The notes under the pieces are model-generated. The model saw only the letters and a list, made by a program, of their open reading frames with translations, searched no databases and was not told the DNA's origin. Below are positions 18,019 to 26,963 of a stretch of 64,000 bases of DNA, in pieces (position 1 is the first letter of the stretch; each line of letters begins with the position of its first letter). Both the position numbers and the translations under genes were made by a program. Origin of the DNA: Spirochaetaceae bacterium (GTDB lineage Bacteria > Spirochaetota > Leptospiria > Leptospirales > Leptonemataceae); contig PBUB01000004.1 in NCBI GenBank assembly GCA_002729885.1, positions 124,001-188,000 on the forward strand, read 5' to 3'.

Positions 18019-18969
18019 ATGAAGCAACTGGCTGCGGCACTTCTGGCTACACTGATTCTATTTTCCCTTTCCTGCAAAACTCAGCTAAGAGGGCCTTCAG
18101 GGGCTCCTGATTTTGAACTGTCGGGTCTGTACACTCAAAGGGATGGAGACACCTGGCGAATTCTTTCCATTGCCTGTGGAGGCATCCGTCACTCAGTGGA
18201 TCCGGATCAAACTCAATGTCTATTTCTTCATCAGGTTCGGGTCCCCAGGGACCTCACCTTTTCCGGCAAAAGATTCGAAATCACAGAACGATGGGGAGTC
18301 ATCGACACAGATCCAGACGAGGCTCTGTTTACAAGAACTGTATTCGTGCGATATCACCAGGAAATCAAGGACGGGGATGCATGGAAGGTAGAGAATTTCA
18401 GTCGCCCCCAGGTGGACCGAGAGCTCAAAGGAGACGATGTATTCCTGCTACTTAGATTTGAAGAAGGATGTCTGCGCGACGATGAAGGATGCTGGAATCG
18501 AGTTCCAGGCAATCTCACCCTCCAGGATTCCCGGAGTTCGCCGGATACAGACTCCGATGATATTCAGTTAATATTCCAGCAATTTTCCGGTCAGAAGGGA
18601 TTGGCATTCTCTCCGGCTCTGGAGTTTTTCCTTCGAAATGGCATGGCTCGATCTGGACAGAAATTTCAGCTAAAGAATGACCGGTGTAGCCTCCAGGCCA
18701 GCACCACCCGGTTTGGCGCAGGCTTCATTGTGCTGGACTCGGCACCGGAAGCTAAATGCGGCACTCAATTTACGGTGATTCCAGAAACCAAACAGAACTG
18801 GAACCTGGCAGAACTGTATTCACTGCGCGCCGGCCTGGGCACGCCCATGAAAACCGACGACCAAAAGGAACTCACTGAAAAAGAAAAACGCAGAGAGGAG
18901 ATTCGAGAGCGTATTCGTAGAGGCGAAGAAGTAAGTCAGGAAGAGCTACTGGAAGTGCTGGAAAACTAA
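18019..18969 (+). CDS. Putative lipoprotein, 316 aa
   Basis: From ATG 18019 the product begins with a lysine and a hydrophobic stretch ending in the lipobox-like LFSLSC, so it should be lipid-modified at that cysteine and anchored to a membrane. The body is beta-rich with many acidic residues and about six further cysteines. The C-terminus is a charged helix (TEKEKRREEIRERIRRG). I recognise no family. The frame remains open well upstream, across the divergent hydrolase gene, but only this start (or GTG 17998) places the signal peptide at the N-terminus. It converges with pyrB, with 38 bases between stop codons. Confidence 0.75.
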   Translation: MKQLAAALLATLILFSLSCKTQLRGPSGAPDFELSGLYTQRDGDTWRILSIACGGIRHSVDPDQTQCLFLHQVRVPRDLTFSGKRFEITERWGVIDTDPDEALFTRTVFVRYHQEIKDGDAWKVENFSRPQVDRELKGDDVFLLLRFEEGCLRDDEGCWNRVPGNLTLQDSRSSPDTDSDDIQLIFQQFSGQKGLAFSPALEFFLRNGMARSGQKFQLKNDRCSLQASTTRFGAGFIVLDSAPEAKCGTQFTVIPETKQNWNLAELYSLRAGLGTPMKTDDQKELTEKEKRREEIRERIRRGEEVSQEELLEVLEN

Positions 18970-19007
18970 GTTTCGGAAATCGCTCTTCCGGCCAGCGACG
19001 CTTTCGC

Positions 19008-19934
19008 TCAGGGCATGGGCTTGCCCATGCAAATGCAAAGCAGTGCCATTCGAACAATAACTCCGTAGGCAGCCTGACGGAAATAGGCTGCATTGGGTAA
19101 ATCATCTACATCTGTGGAAAGCTCAGAAACCCGGGGAAGTGGATGCATGATTAGAGTGGGCTTTCTGGAAGCCAGTACAAAAGCCCGATTGATACTGTAG
19201 GAATCCTTCAGGCGCTGGTATTCGCTTCGGTCCACAAATCTCTCTTCCTGGATTCGTGTAATGTAGGCCACATCGCAATCCCATAGGGCTTTGATGTCCT
19301 CCTCTTCTTCGAAGGTCACTCCATGATTTCGCAAATCCTTGCGGTAGGATTCGGGGAGGGCCAGGTCCACGGGAGAAATAAAGATCATTTCCACATCATA
19401 GTGAGCCAGAAGCTTTACCAGGCTGTGAATGGTCCTTCCGAATTTCAGGTCGCCCACGAAAGCGATCTTAAGTCCTTCCAGGGTTCCCTTTTCTTTGAAA
19501 ATAGTATAAAGATCCAGGAGAGCCTGGGTCGGATGCTGGCCGGCGCCGTCCCCGGCGTTGATCACAGGAACGCTAACAGCCGCAGCAGCAATTCTTGAAC
19601 TTCCCTCAACGGGATGCCGAATCACCGCGATATCTGCATAAGCCTCGATCATCTTCATGGTGTCATACAGGGTTTCCCCTTTGCTGATGGACGAAAACTG
19701 GAAACCTACCGTGGAAACCACCCGGCCGCCCAGTCGATTCATGGCTGTTTCGAAGCTCAGCCTGGTTCTGGTGGATGATTCAAAGAAAAGCGAGGCCAGA
19801 ACATTCCCTTCCAGCAGACCGAACACATCCTTGCCCATTTCCTCGATGCGTCTGGTATAGCGCATGATATAATCCAGATCCTCATGAGAAAACTGATCCG
19901 AGTCGAGAATATGAACGTGGGGAAATTCGTACAT
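19008..19934 (-). CDS. pyrB: Aspartate carbamoyltransferase, catalytic chain
   Basis: Joins carbamoyl phosphate and aspartate in the committed step of pyrimidine synthesis. The carbamoyl-phosphate motif [12 protein letters not shown], the second binding motif [12 protein letters not shown], and [15 protein letters not shown] in the aspartate-binding domain are all present and intact. It is about 308 residues from ATG 19934; a GTG at 19958 behind a GGGGTAGG run would add eight residues. No regulatory chain (pyrI) is adjacent. CTP synthase (pyrG) of the same pathway is elsewhere in the window. The 5' end overlaps the start of a small gene on the opposite strand. Confidence 0.95.
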   Translation of the reverse strand: MYEFPHVHILDSDQFSHEDLDYIMRYTRRIEEMGKDVFGLLEGNVLASLFFESSTRTRLSFETAMNRLGGRVVSTVGFQFSSISKGETLYDTMKMIEAYADIAVIRHPVEGSSRIAAAAVSVPVINAGDGAGQHPTQALLDLYTIFKEKGTLEGLKIAFVGDLKFGRTIHSLVKLLAHYDVEMIFISPVDLALPESYRKDLRNHGVTFEEEEDIKALWDCDVAYITRIQEERFVDRSEYQRLKDSYSINRAFVLASRKPTLIMHPLPRVSELSTDVDDLPNAAYFRQAAYGVIVRMALLCICMGKPMP

Positions 19935-20339
19935 CCAGTCTACACAACGGCCACGCACCTACCCCGTAAACAAAAAGCCGGATGGGCCGGCCGGTCAATC
20001 TCCGTTTTTCTGATTGCTGCCAGCCTTGGATTGCATCTATTTTCCGATGCCACCGTGGCCGAGGATTTCGCAGAGCTGCCTGCAATGCCAGAAACACCCT
20101 CTCTGGACTTTGATTCCGAGGAAGCTCCCATTTCAGAAAGCTGGAAGGAAAACGACTCCATTGTGCAGGCCTACGAAATCTGGGACGCTCATTATTGCAC
20201 CCTGACTCCCAAACCGTTCCTTTGCAGGCAATGCATTCGAAGTGACCAGCAATTTGTAAGAATTATCCAGTTTGAATCCGGCAGACCACCTGTGCGAAGT
20301 TATGAGTGCCGGCCATTCAAGAAGCCCTATCTCTATTAG
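19911..20339 (+). CDS. Small secreted Cys-containing hypothetical protein
   Basis: No family recognised. The hydrophobic segment [22 protein letters not shown] looks like a signal peptide, followed by an acidic linker and a C-terminal part with four cysteines (HYCTLTP, LCRQCIR, YECRPF) that suggest disulfides or a metal site. The start is uncertain. ATG 19911 overlaps the first bases of pyrB on the other strand and would give a long, basic region before the hydrophobic core; a non-ATG start nearer the signal peptide is possible. It sits between divergent pyrB and the converging repeat-protein gene. Coding status rests on the signal-peptide-like layout only. Confidence 0.5.
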   Translation: MNVGKFVHPVYTTATHLPRKQKAGWAGRSISVFLIAASLGLHLFSDATVAEDFAELPAMPETPSLDFDSEEAPISESWKENDSIVQAYEIWDAHYCTLTPKPFLCRQCIRSDQQFVRIIQFESGRPPVRSYECRPFKKPYLY

Positions 20340-20462
20340 ACAGAATTCAGATTGCTTTCGAACGAACTGTCCCTTCGATTGCGCATCCCTGGGGCTTTAG
20401 GGTTGGGCAGAGCAGGGATCCAGGATGCATGGTTTCCCTGCCATAATCTTCAAAGATCCAGG

Positions 20463-21263
20463 CTAGAAATCGTTACTCCACTTACCTTCCATGGATGGGG
20501 GCACATCTTTGCTTCCTTCCATGGAATCCAGCAGATCCGCAGGATCCTGAGTATTGGAGGCAGGAGTGGTATCGTTACTCAAACCTGAAATTCGAGGAGC
20601 CGAGGGAGAGGAAAAGCTTTCGGTGCCACAGGGACCACCTGGCTGAATACAAATCTTCCAGGGACCGGTCCTCTTTTCCGCATTGTACTGTCCGGATTGA
20701 TAGAGCTGACCGCCTTTGTAATAGTAAGTCCATTGGCCGTGGGCAATGTCTCGAACGTACTCACCTTTGAAGAAGATGTTTCCACCAGGATAGTACTCTG
20801 TCCAGGTACCGTGTTTGTATCCCGCAGAATAGTTGCCTTCGCCGGTTTTCTGTCCTTTGGAATCATAAACAACCCAGTGCCCCTCTTTGTGGTTGTTTTC
20901 ATAGGGTCCCTCGGACTCTTTCTTACCGTTGGAATGGTACATGGTCCATTTACCGGACATTCTTCCGTCCTTGTAAGTGCCTTCAGCCTGTTTTGTACCG
21001 TCAGTATAGAAGTAGGTCCAGCTGCCCTGGCGATTTCCGTCTTTATAGGGACCTCTGGCCTTCAGTTGACCATTTTCATACCAGACGGAGCGTACTCCGT
21101 TGGCCGTTAGAAACCAGACCTTCGTTTTGGTAAAGTAGGTAGCTCTGGAATCTACTCCTCCCGGCCGCTGAGGAGCTGCCGCCAATGGCAGAGCGAGAAA
21201 AATTATAAGGGCTGCCAGGATGGAGCCGGATTGCAAGCTTTTCGCAGTGTTTCTGAATAACAT
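20463..21263 (-). CDS. Exported MORN-like repeat protein
   Basis: From ATG 21263 the protein starts with a signal peptide (ILAALIIFLALPLAAA) and then carries about seven tandem repeats of some 23 residues of the type GxWxxYxxxGxKxxxGxYxxG. Examples are GSWTYFYTDGTKQAEGTYKD, GKWTMYHSNGKKESEGPYEN and GTWTEYYPGGNIFFKGEYVR. These match the MORN_2 / YwqK-type repeat. After the repeats comes a Ser/Pro-rich tail. Such proteins are often labelled YwqK-family antitoxins, but no toxin is adjacent and this one is exported, so a surface or envelope role is more likely. The frame continues upstream of 21263, but only this start exposes the signal peptide and it has an AGAGG ribosome site. Confidence 0.82.
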   Translation of the reverse strand: MLFRNTAKSLQSGSILAALIIFLALPLAAAPQRPGGVDSRATYFTKTKVWFLTANGVRSVWYENGQLKARGPYKDGNRQGSWTYFYTDGTKQAEGTYKDGRMSGKWTMYHSNGKKESEGPYENNHKEGHWVVYDSKGQKTGEGNYSAGYKHGTWTEYYPGGNIFFKGEYVRDIAHGQWTYYYKGGQLYQSGQYNAEKRTGPWKICIQPGGPCGTESFSSPSAPRISGLSNDTTPASNTQDPADLLDSMEGSKDVPPSMEGKWSNDF

Positions 21264-21410
21264 AAGAGCCTCTAGAGGATATTCGGTTTTATTTTCGGCA
21301 ACTTGACAGTTTCCGAGAATTCCCGAAGGACCTTTCGGTAGCATTCTCTCCCTTTTTCCAGTATAACAGGGATTCAATAAACATCCACTCACTTGCAGGA
21401 AGAAATGGAG

Positions 21411-22745
21411 CTAGAATTTACGGATTTCCGCTTCCAGGGAGGCGGCCTGTTTCTTTAGAAAGAGATCCTGAGAGAATAGACTCTCCGTTCTGCGAATTCC
21501 ATAAAGCACGGCAGAATGGTCCTTTCGACCCAGAATTCCGGCTATGGCGCCGAGCTTCATGCCAGCCAGATGATACAGAAAATAAGCACTTAGATGTCTG
21601 GCGCGCACCACAGACTGATCCCGAGCGCTGGATTTCAGCAAATCTGGATGAACATTGTAGAATCTGCACACTACCTGTAGCACCTTATCCGGCTCTGCGG
21701 AACTACCGGACTCCATCAAATCCTGAAACTCTGTTTCGGTCCATCGTGGATCCGCCGGGATTACCGACATCATGGACAACCGGTGAATGGCATTTTGCAG
21801 TTTCCGATGATCGCCCTGGATCCTCTCTGCCAGAAAGGAGGAATAGGCTTCCGGAAGATCGACATCGCATCGACGGGCCATCTGCAAAAGAAGAGTCTTG
21901 CGAAGCTCTGAATCCAGATACCCCAGCTCCACAGGCCTGGCCTCCAATAACCTGGAACGCAGGTCAGCGCCACCGTCAATCTGGCCTGCAGATTGATCGG
22001 CTACAAGTATCAGACGAATTTTGCCCTGAAGAGCCGCATCCATAAGGGCTCGTAGCTGCTCTCGGGTGCGAACGGCCTTCTGTCTCAGAAACTGAAGATC
22101 ATCCAGAACAACAAGCTCCTGACTGTGTAAATCCTTCTTCCATTCCAGAAGTGTGCCTTCCCTGGATGCAGTAGCAAATCCCACCATGAATTCCTCCATG
22201 CTGAAGCTCTGGGACCGGCATCCACTGGCTATGGCCCGGGCCAGATGACTTTTGCCGGTTCCGGATGGACCATAGATGTAAAGGATTCCTTTCCAGGAAA
22301 GATCCAGCATCTTCTGAATGCGAGATTCCTGGTTACTGTCGCAGATAAAAGAATTCTCCGATGTGTCTTTGCGTGCATGGGGTAATTCGTGCGCCGACAA
22401 CGGTGATTCCAGGTCATCGGTGGCCTTCGCGGAGGAAGGGCTAGAATTCCCGGGATTGCGAAAACCCAACTCTTTTTGACTTATGATCTGCACATTAAAG
22501 CCGGAAGGCAGAATAGGAGCCAGACTTTCACGAATCAGCCGGCCATATTTCATTTCTATATGTGCGATTCGCTTTTCATCTGAGGCGATAAGGTACAGAT
22601 TACCGGTCTCGGAATCAAAATCGTGATCCAGAGGCTTTATGAAATGCTCAAAGAAGAGCCCTGGCAAATGGCTGGAAAGTGCCTGGCATGCCTGGGCCCA
22701 CAATTGGCCATTCGTTTCGTTTTTTTCTGCCAGCACCACTGCCAT
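21411..22745 (-). CDS. dnaA: DnaA-like replication initiator, divergent
   Basis: All four DnaA domains can be followed. Domain I (LWAQACQALSSHLPG, about residues 15-80) is followed by a low-complexity domain II (SSPSSAKATDD) and an AAA+ domain. The AAA+ domain has Walker A GPSGTGKSH, Walker B LVVLDDLQFL and a sensor-2-like GDHRKLQNAIHRL. Domain IV ends in GRKDHSAVLYGIRR, the equivalent of the DHTTV DNA-binding signature. It binds oriC and opens it, or is a paralogue with another task. Both the Walker A loop (normally GGVGLGKTH) and the domain IV signature depart from consensus. At 444 residues its length is normal. It is not next to dnaN, recF or gyrB, and I see no DnaA boxes around it. Starts at ATG 22745. 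Confidence 0.78.
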   Translation of the reverse strand: MAVVLAEKNETNGQLWAQACQALSSHLPGLFFEHFIKPLDHDFDSETGNLYLIASDEKRIAHIEMKYGRLIRESLAPILPSGFNVQIISQKELGFRNPGNSSPSSAKATDDLESPLSAHELPHARKDTSENSFICDSNQESRIQKMLDLSWKGILYIYGPSGTGKSHLARAIASGCRSQSFSMEEFMVGFATASREGTLLEWKKDLHSQELVVLDDLQFLRQKAVRTREQLRALMDAALQGKIRLILVADQSAGQIDGGADLRSRLLEARPVELGYLDSELRKTLLLQMARRCDVDLPEAYSSFLAERIQGDHRKLQNAIHRLSMMSVIPADPRWTETEFQDLMESGSSAEPDKVLQVVCRFYNVHPDLLKSSARDQSVVRARHLSAYFLYHLAGMKLGAIAGILGRKDHSAVLYGIRRTESLFSQDLFLKKQAASLEAEIRKF

Positions 22746-23087
22746 TGTTTATTCCATCTTGTATACAGATTACTGAGGTTTCGCCTGCGAATAGAATAAG
22801 CGCTTGCGAAGGTCATTGAATTGCGACAGTGCTTCCCGATTCCTCGGAATTATTATGTCGCATATCAAATCTGTAAGGACCAGACTGTGGGGGTTCGCTT
22901 CAAATGGCAACGATCACCGAAAAAGAGCAGCGCAATTTGTGGTGGAAGAACGGTGGAAAGTACCGTGGACAATTTCCTGGCATATCCGACCATTCTCCTG
23001 GCATCTGCGAGTTAGATGGATGCGCCGCATTTAAGTTTCAATATAATAATATTGGCAACAGGATGCGCTGTAGAATCCTGGAGCGAC
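22746..23087. other. Divergent intergenic region between dnaA-like and SDR genes
   Basis: 342 bases without a supported gene. Near the right end is an A/T-rich inverted repeat, CAATAT-AATA-ATATTG (23039-23054), containing a perfect TATAAT (23042-23047) that could be the -10 of the SDR gene 41 bases downstream; no good -35 precedes it. I looked for TTATCCACA-like DnaA boxes and found none, so there is no support for an origin here. Confidence 0.5.
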
Positions 23088-23873
23088 ATGGCGAAGAAAA
23101 AACCCGAAGAAAAGATTCAAACCAAGTCAAGCAGGTTGCAGAAGAAGCAGGCTCTGATAATCGGAGCGTCCTCCGATATGGCCATTGCAATGTCAGAGCT
23201 TCTGGCATCCAGAGGCTGGAACCTGGTTCTGGCAGGACGAAATATCAAGGATCTGAGGGATCAGTGCTCTGATCTGGGGATTCGTCATCAGATTGTGGCC
23301 GAACCAATTACGCTGGATTTGATGGACGGTAAAGGGATTCGAAAGAAGATCCAATCCCTGGATGGAGTTCCGGAACTAACCGTATGCTTCGCAGGCATCA
23401 TGCTGAACGAAGATGAGGCCAGAAAGGATTATGAAACTGCCGAGAAAATTCTGTCCACGAACTTCAATGGAGTGGTGCAGGCCATCAATCCCATTGCAGA
23501 ACAGTTAAAAGAAGAAGGACAGGGGACTATTGCCGTGGTGAGCTCCGTGGCCGGTGACCGTGGTCGGCAGAGTAACTATCATTATGGCGCCGCGAAGGCC
23601 GGGCTTACGGCCTATCTATCCGGTCTTAGAAATTATCTCTTTCCCTATGGTGTGCACGTTGTTACGATCAAGCCTGGTTTCGTTCGCACATCCATGACAG
23701 AAGGAATGCCTCTTCCGGGTCCCATAACAGGTTCTCCTGAAAAGGTGGCGCGCGATATCTTCAAAGCAATTCGCAAAAAGAAGAATGTAATATACACACT
23801 CTGGATGTGGAAATACATCATGACGATTATCCGAAGCATTCCAGAATTTGTGTTCAAGCGATTGAAGCTCTGA
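23088..23873 (+). CDS. Short-chain dehydrogenase/reductase (SDR)
   Basis: A classical-type SDR of about 261 residues. After a short Lys-rich leader the nucleotide loop is GASSDMAIAMSELLA (a variant of TGxxxGxG), then CFAG in place of NNAG, the catalytic Ser in VSSVAGDRG, and the YxxxK element as YGAAK. KPGFVRTSM follows, typical of NAD(P)-dependent oxidoreductases. The C-terminus is hydrophobic and basic (YTLWMWKYIMTIIRSI), which may tether it to the membrane. Some members with this layout act on polyprenyl-linked sugars (DprE2-like), but the substrate cannot be read here. Start ATG 23088 has GGAG five bases upstream. Confidence 0.87.
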   Translation: MAKKKPEEKIQTKSSRLQKKQALIIGASSDMAIAMSELLASRGWNLVLAGRNIKDLRDQCSDLGIRHQIVAEPITLDLMDGKGIRKKIQSLDGVPELTVCFAGIMLNEDEARKDYETAEKILSTNFNGVVQAINPIAEQLKEEGQGTIAVVSSVAGDRGRQSNYHYGAAKAGLTAYLSGLRNYLFPYGVHVVTIKPGFVRTSMTEGMPLPGPITGSPEKVARDIFKAIRKKKNVIYTLWMWKYIMTIIRSIPEFVFKRLKL

Positions 23874-24138
23874 TATACCGGAACGGGATTCTGTAGGTAA
23901 TAACGCCGTTCAGGCAGGTGCTCAAAAGCAATTATGAATTCAGGAAATGGGTAGCCCCGAACCAGGATTAACTCTTACACTGAGTCAAACGGTCTGTGCC
24001 AGGGGCAGACGAAGGTCCGAAGAGCAGAGGTAGATTCACTGAGACTACAGTATTCATGGAGGACAAAAAGGTTACCGCATACAAGAAGGTTGATCCTTCC
24101 CTGAATACCAGGTTGGTAAAAGCAGAATGAGGTTAAAA

Positions 24139-24837
24139 ATGGGATATTCCAGAAACAATGAAAAGGCATCGAAGCAAACAGGCAGCGTTCCGGGTCGATT
24201 CCTTACTTTTGCTGCCCTAATTGGACTGCTTTTTGCAGTTCATTGTCGTCCGGGGGTGCATACAAGTCCGGAGATCCTATCTCTAGAAGGCAGAACTCTG
24301 GAGGGCCAGGATCTGCCTCTTAAATCAGTCCAATCTCGCGGAATCGTCCTGAATTTCTACAGTCCTACATGCATCCCATGCATTGAAGAACTTCCAGCTC
24401 TGCATATGCTATACAACCAGGCGCAGTCCCTGGGCATTGAAATGTATCTTGCCGTTACCCCGGATCTGGAATCTAACGGAGTGGATATTCTCAAGGCCTC
24501 CAGCAAGCCAGACTTTCAAGAGATGTATCCTTTGCTCAAGCAGAGGCTCGAGCAGGATATCCAGCGATACAACATTCGCATACCTATGATGGTGCTGAAG
24601 CCACCCTTTGAAATCAAAGAGCAGGGGCCCGTAACCGGCACACCGGAGACGATCTTTTTAATGACCGATCCGCTGCGACTGCATTACAATCTGGTAGGCC
24701 CGGTAACCACCGGTCAGAGCGACGAGGAAGTGCTGTCCAGTAGTCGATTTCAGTTTGCCCTGGATTTACTGACGGAACTGGCCGCCGGAAGTGGAAACGC
24801 AGACTCCGATAAAGACCAGAGTCCGTCTTACATGTAG
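24139..24837 (+). CDS. TlpA/thioredoxin-like lipoprotein
   Basis: A predicted membrane-anchored thiol-disulfide protein. From ATG 24139 (TGAGG ribosome site six bases upstream) there is a basic N-region, a hydrophobic core and the relaxed lipobox LLFAVHC with Cys36. The thioredoxin-like domain then shows NFYSPTCIPCIEELP with the redox pair Cys78/Cys81, and a late GTPETIFLMTD that corresponds to the cis-Pro segment of TlpA/ResA proteins. Such proteins reduce or maturate cysteines outside the cytoplasm, for example in cytochrome c biogenesis; no cytochrome gene is adjacent. It ends before two hairpins that separate it from the converging glpD gene. Confidence 0.83.
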   Translation: MGYSRNNEKASKQTGSVPGRFLTFAALIGLLFAVHCRPGVHTSPEILSLEGRTLEGQDLPLKSVQSRGIVLNFYSPTCIPCIEELPALHMLYNQAQSLGIEMYLAVTPDLESNGVDILKASSKPDFQEMYPLLKQRLEQDIQRYNIRIPMMVLKPPFEIKEQGPVTGTPETIFLMTDPLRLHYNLVGPVTTGQSDEEVLSSSRFQFALDLLTELAAGSGNADSDKDQSPSYM

Positions 24838-24870
24838 GGACATTTAAAGGTAAGAATTCGGAAACTTACC

Positions 24871-24889
24871 GGGCCTCTAGCAGAGGCCC
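24871..24889 (+). terminator. Probable terminator hairpin after the TlpA-like gene
   Basis: GGGCCTCT-AGC-AGAGGCCC is a perfect 8-bp GC-rich stem with a 3-base loop, followed by TTGAATTGCTT rather than a clean T-run. It lies 34 bases after the stop at 24837, preceded by a weaker GGTAAG/CTTACC stem. Confidence 0.6.
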
Positions 24890-24938
24890 TTGAATTGCTT
24901 GCGATTGAGCCCAATTCTCTGAATAGAATTTGTGGGAT

Positions 24939-24985
24939 CTTTAACCAGTATCCGGAGCATTCGCTGCTACGGATACTGGTTAAAG
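24939..24985. other. Perfect 16-bp stem-loop between converging genes
   Basis: CTTTAACCAGTATCCG (24939-24954) and its exact reverse complement (24970-24985) enclose a 15-base loop, eight bases from the glpD stop. There is no T-run after either arm, so ordinary intrinsic termination is doubtful. It could be an mRNA 3' end stabiliser, a rho-linked terminator or a protein-binding site. Confidence 0.6.
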
Positions 24986-24992
24986 TAAATGA

Positions 24993-26963
24993 CTATCGTT
25001 TCTTACGAGAGGATTTCTTGGAGCCTTTTCCCGTGGCCTTCTTCTTTCCAGAGGCTGGCCTCGACTTTTTAGAGACCTTCTTTTTTGACGCCTTCTTCGC
25101 AGAGGGCTTTTTCTTTGCCGAAGTTTTCTTCTTCGTAGCAGTTTTCTTTTTGGCCGTGGGCCGTTTCTTCGAGCTGGATTTGCCAGATTTCCCGGAACCG
25201 GACTTGCTGGATGAGGAAGTTGCCCGGGAACCGGAAGATTTCTTAGCTTTTCCCAGCAATTCCACAGCCGGTCGCCCGGAAGCTGTATGGATATGTTCCA
25301 GTGGATACTGCTTCAGATACTCTTTTATTTCCTTTTGCTGTCTGGCCGTGGACCACTTTAGATGCTTGCCCGCCAGTTTTGCCACTGCCTCAAGGGCTGA
25401 CTTTTCAATGGGACCATAGGAGCCCACCGCCAGGCGTCGAACCAGGATGTCCTCCAGAGTGCGGGCGCCTTCGTTTTGAACGGCATACACAACCTGGGCC
25501 ATAACATCCAATTCTGGGCGATCCTTGCTTACCGGTGCTCCCAGGGATCGATCCCTTTCCAGCAGCTGTAGAACTGGAACATGTTCCGTTCCATACATAG
25601 TAATTAGATGCAGATGATTGGATTGGGCTACTCCGGCCATACCATATTCTTTGAGAGCAAAATCTCTATAGATATCCGCCGGATTTCCATAACCTGGAGA
25701 ACCAAATAGAGGAAGAACGGAGGTGTCTGCACGATTGGTCAGCACATCCTTGAGCTCAGGTTTCTTGAGAGCACCCAGTACCACATCTTCGCCCAGCTGC
25801 CTGGAGGTAGTCCATTTACCGCCCGCTACCGAAATCAAACCATCGATGGTTTCTTCCGCATGATCATAGATTTCATACTTTCTGGATGCTTTGTAGGTGC
25901 CGCTCTTTTCTCCGTCGCCTGCACCGATCAAAGGACGAATGCCTATAGGCACATGTAGAATATCTTCTTTGTTCAGAGGAGCGCCTGGAACGGTGTCATT
26001 TACATCATTTACCAGTTCATCGATATCACGTTCCGTGGGTCGGAGCTTATCTGGATGGTCCTCGAAGGGACGATCCGTAGGACCGATAAGACTATATCCT
26101 TCCCAGGGAATTACAAAGAAATGACGACCGGTTCTTGTGCGAAACAGAACCGAATGTTTTCCCATGATGGACTTTGTAAGTAGATGAATTCCTTTGGATC
26201 TTTGAAGCTTTTGCCTGGGCTTGTCTTCAAAAAGCCCAAGAACCAGGTCCATCCATGGACCGGTTGCATTGATGGTGAGCGAGGCCCGGATGGTTGCTGT
26301 CTTTCCGGTTATCTTGTCCCGAACATTGGCTCCGCTGATTTGAGTTCGTCCGCCGGACTTTTCTACCAGGAATTCCACCGCTTCGGTATGGTTATAGGCA
26401 ACCGCACCTTTTTCCACAGCAGATTTTAGAAAGGCCAGTGATAGTCTTTCCGGACGAAGGCTCTGGTAATCATAGTATTCAAAACCGCATTTTACATCCG
26501 GGCTATCCAGGGTCGGATCCAGCTGCGCGATTTCTTTTTTGCTTAGATAGCGGGATCCGGGCACATGCTTGTCATCCGGAACATCCTGATTACGATCAAA
26601 GGAAAGCGCATCATAGGTAAGCAGTCCGGCTCGCATCACCACACGGCCGGGATGACTCCAGGGAAAGATGGGAATCAGAAAGGAAAGGGGCCGAACCAGG
26701 TGACCGGCTGCCAGGCCCATGATTCGACGCTCTCTGAGACTTTCTCTTACAAGGCCAAACTCATAGTTTTCCAGATACCGTAACCCGCCATGAATCAGCT
26801 TGGACGTGGCTCCGGATGTAGACCAGCCATAGTCATTCTTTTCCACGAGACAGGCTCGCAGGCCGCGTTCGCTGGCTTCCCGAAGGATAGCCAGGCCGGT
26901 AATGCCGCCTCCAATAATCAGGAGGTCAAATTTATCTGATTCCAGGTTACGGTGTAAATTCAT
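24993..26963 (-). CDS. glpD: FAD-dependent glycerol-3-phosphate dehydrogenase with a histone-H1-like C-terminal tail
   Basis: Oxidises sn-glycerol-3-phosphate to dihydroxyacetone phosphate at the inner membrane and feeds the quinone pool. The FAD loop [17 protein letters not shown] (residues 14-30), the segments [18 protein letters not shown] and [16 protein letters not shown], and [10 protein letters not shown] are typical of GlpD, and the enzyme portion is complete. About 85 extra residues follow (from roughly residue 570): first Ser/Gly/Lys-rich, then almost only Lys, Ser, Ala and Thr in runs such as [20 protein letters not shown], like the tail of histone H1. The frame is uninterrupted, so the fusion is real in this sequence. 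It overlaps the MaoC-like gene by four bases (ATGA) and is translationally coupled to it. Confidence 0.93.
   Translation of the reverse strand: MNLHRNLESDKFDLLIIGGGITGLAILREASERGLRACLVEKNDYGWSTSGATSKLIHGGLRYLENYEFGLVRESLRERRIMGLAAGHLVRPLSFLIPIFPWSHPGRVVMRAGLLTYDALSFDRNQDVPDDKHVPGSRYLSKKEIAQLDPTLDSPDVKCGFEYYDYQSLRPERLSLAFLKSAVEKGAVAYNHTEAVEFLVEKSGGRTQISGANVRDKITGKTATIRASLTINATGPWMDLVLGLFEDKPRQKLQRSKGIHLLTKSIMGKHSVLFRTRTGRHFFVIPWEGYSLIGPTDRPFEDHPDKLRPTERDIDELVNDVNDTVPGAPLNKEDILHVPIGIRPLIGAGDGEKSGTYKASRKYEIYDHAEETIDGLISVAGGKWTTSRQLGEDVVLGALKKPELKDVLTNRADTSVLPLFGSPGYGNPADIYRDFALKEYGMAGVAQSNHLHLITMYGTEHVPVLQLLERDRSLGAPVSKDRPELDVMAQVVYAVQNEGARTLEDILVRRLAVGSYGPIEKSALEAVAKLAGKHLKWSTARQQKEIKEYLKQYPLEHIHTASGRPAVELLGKAKKSSGSRATSSSSKSGSGKSGKSSSKKRPTAKKKTATKKKTSAKKKPSAKKASKKKVSKKSRPASGKKKATGKGSKKSSRKKR

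Noticed and set aside
20463..21263. YwqK-type antitoxin of a toxin-antitoxin pair
   Set aside because: The protein has a signal peptide and no adjacent toxin gene; only the repeat type is shared with that label.
22746..23087. Possible replication origin beside dnaA
   Set aside because: No TTATNCACA-like boxes or AT-rich repeat array were seen, and dnaN is absent; only one AT-rich palindrome is present.
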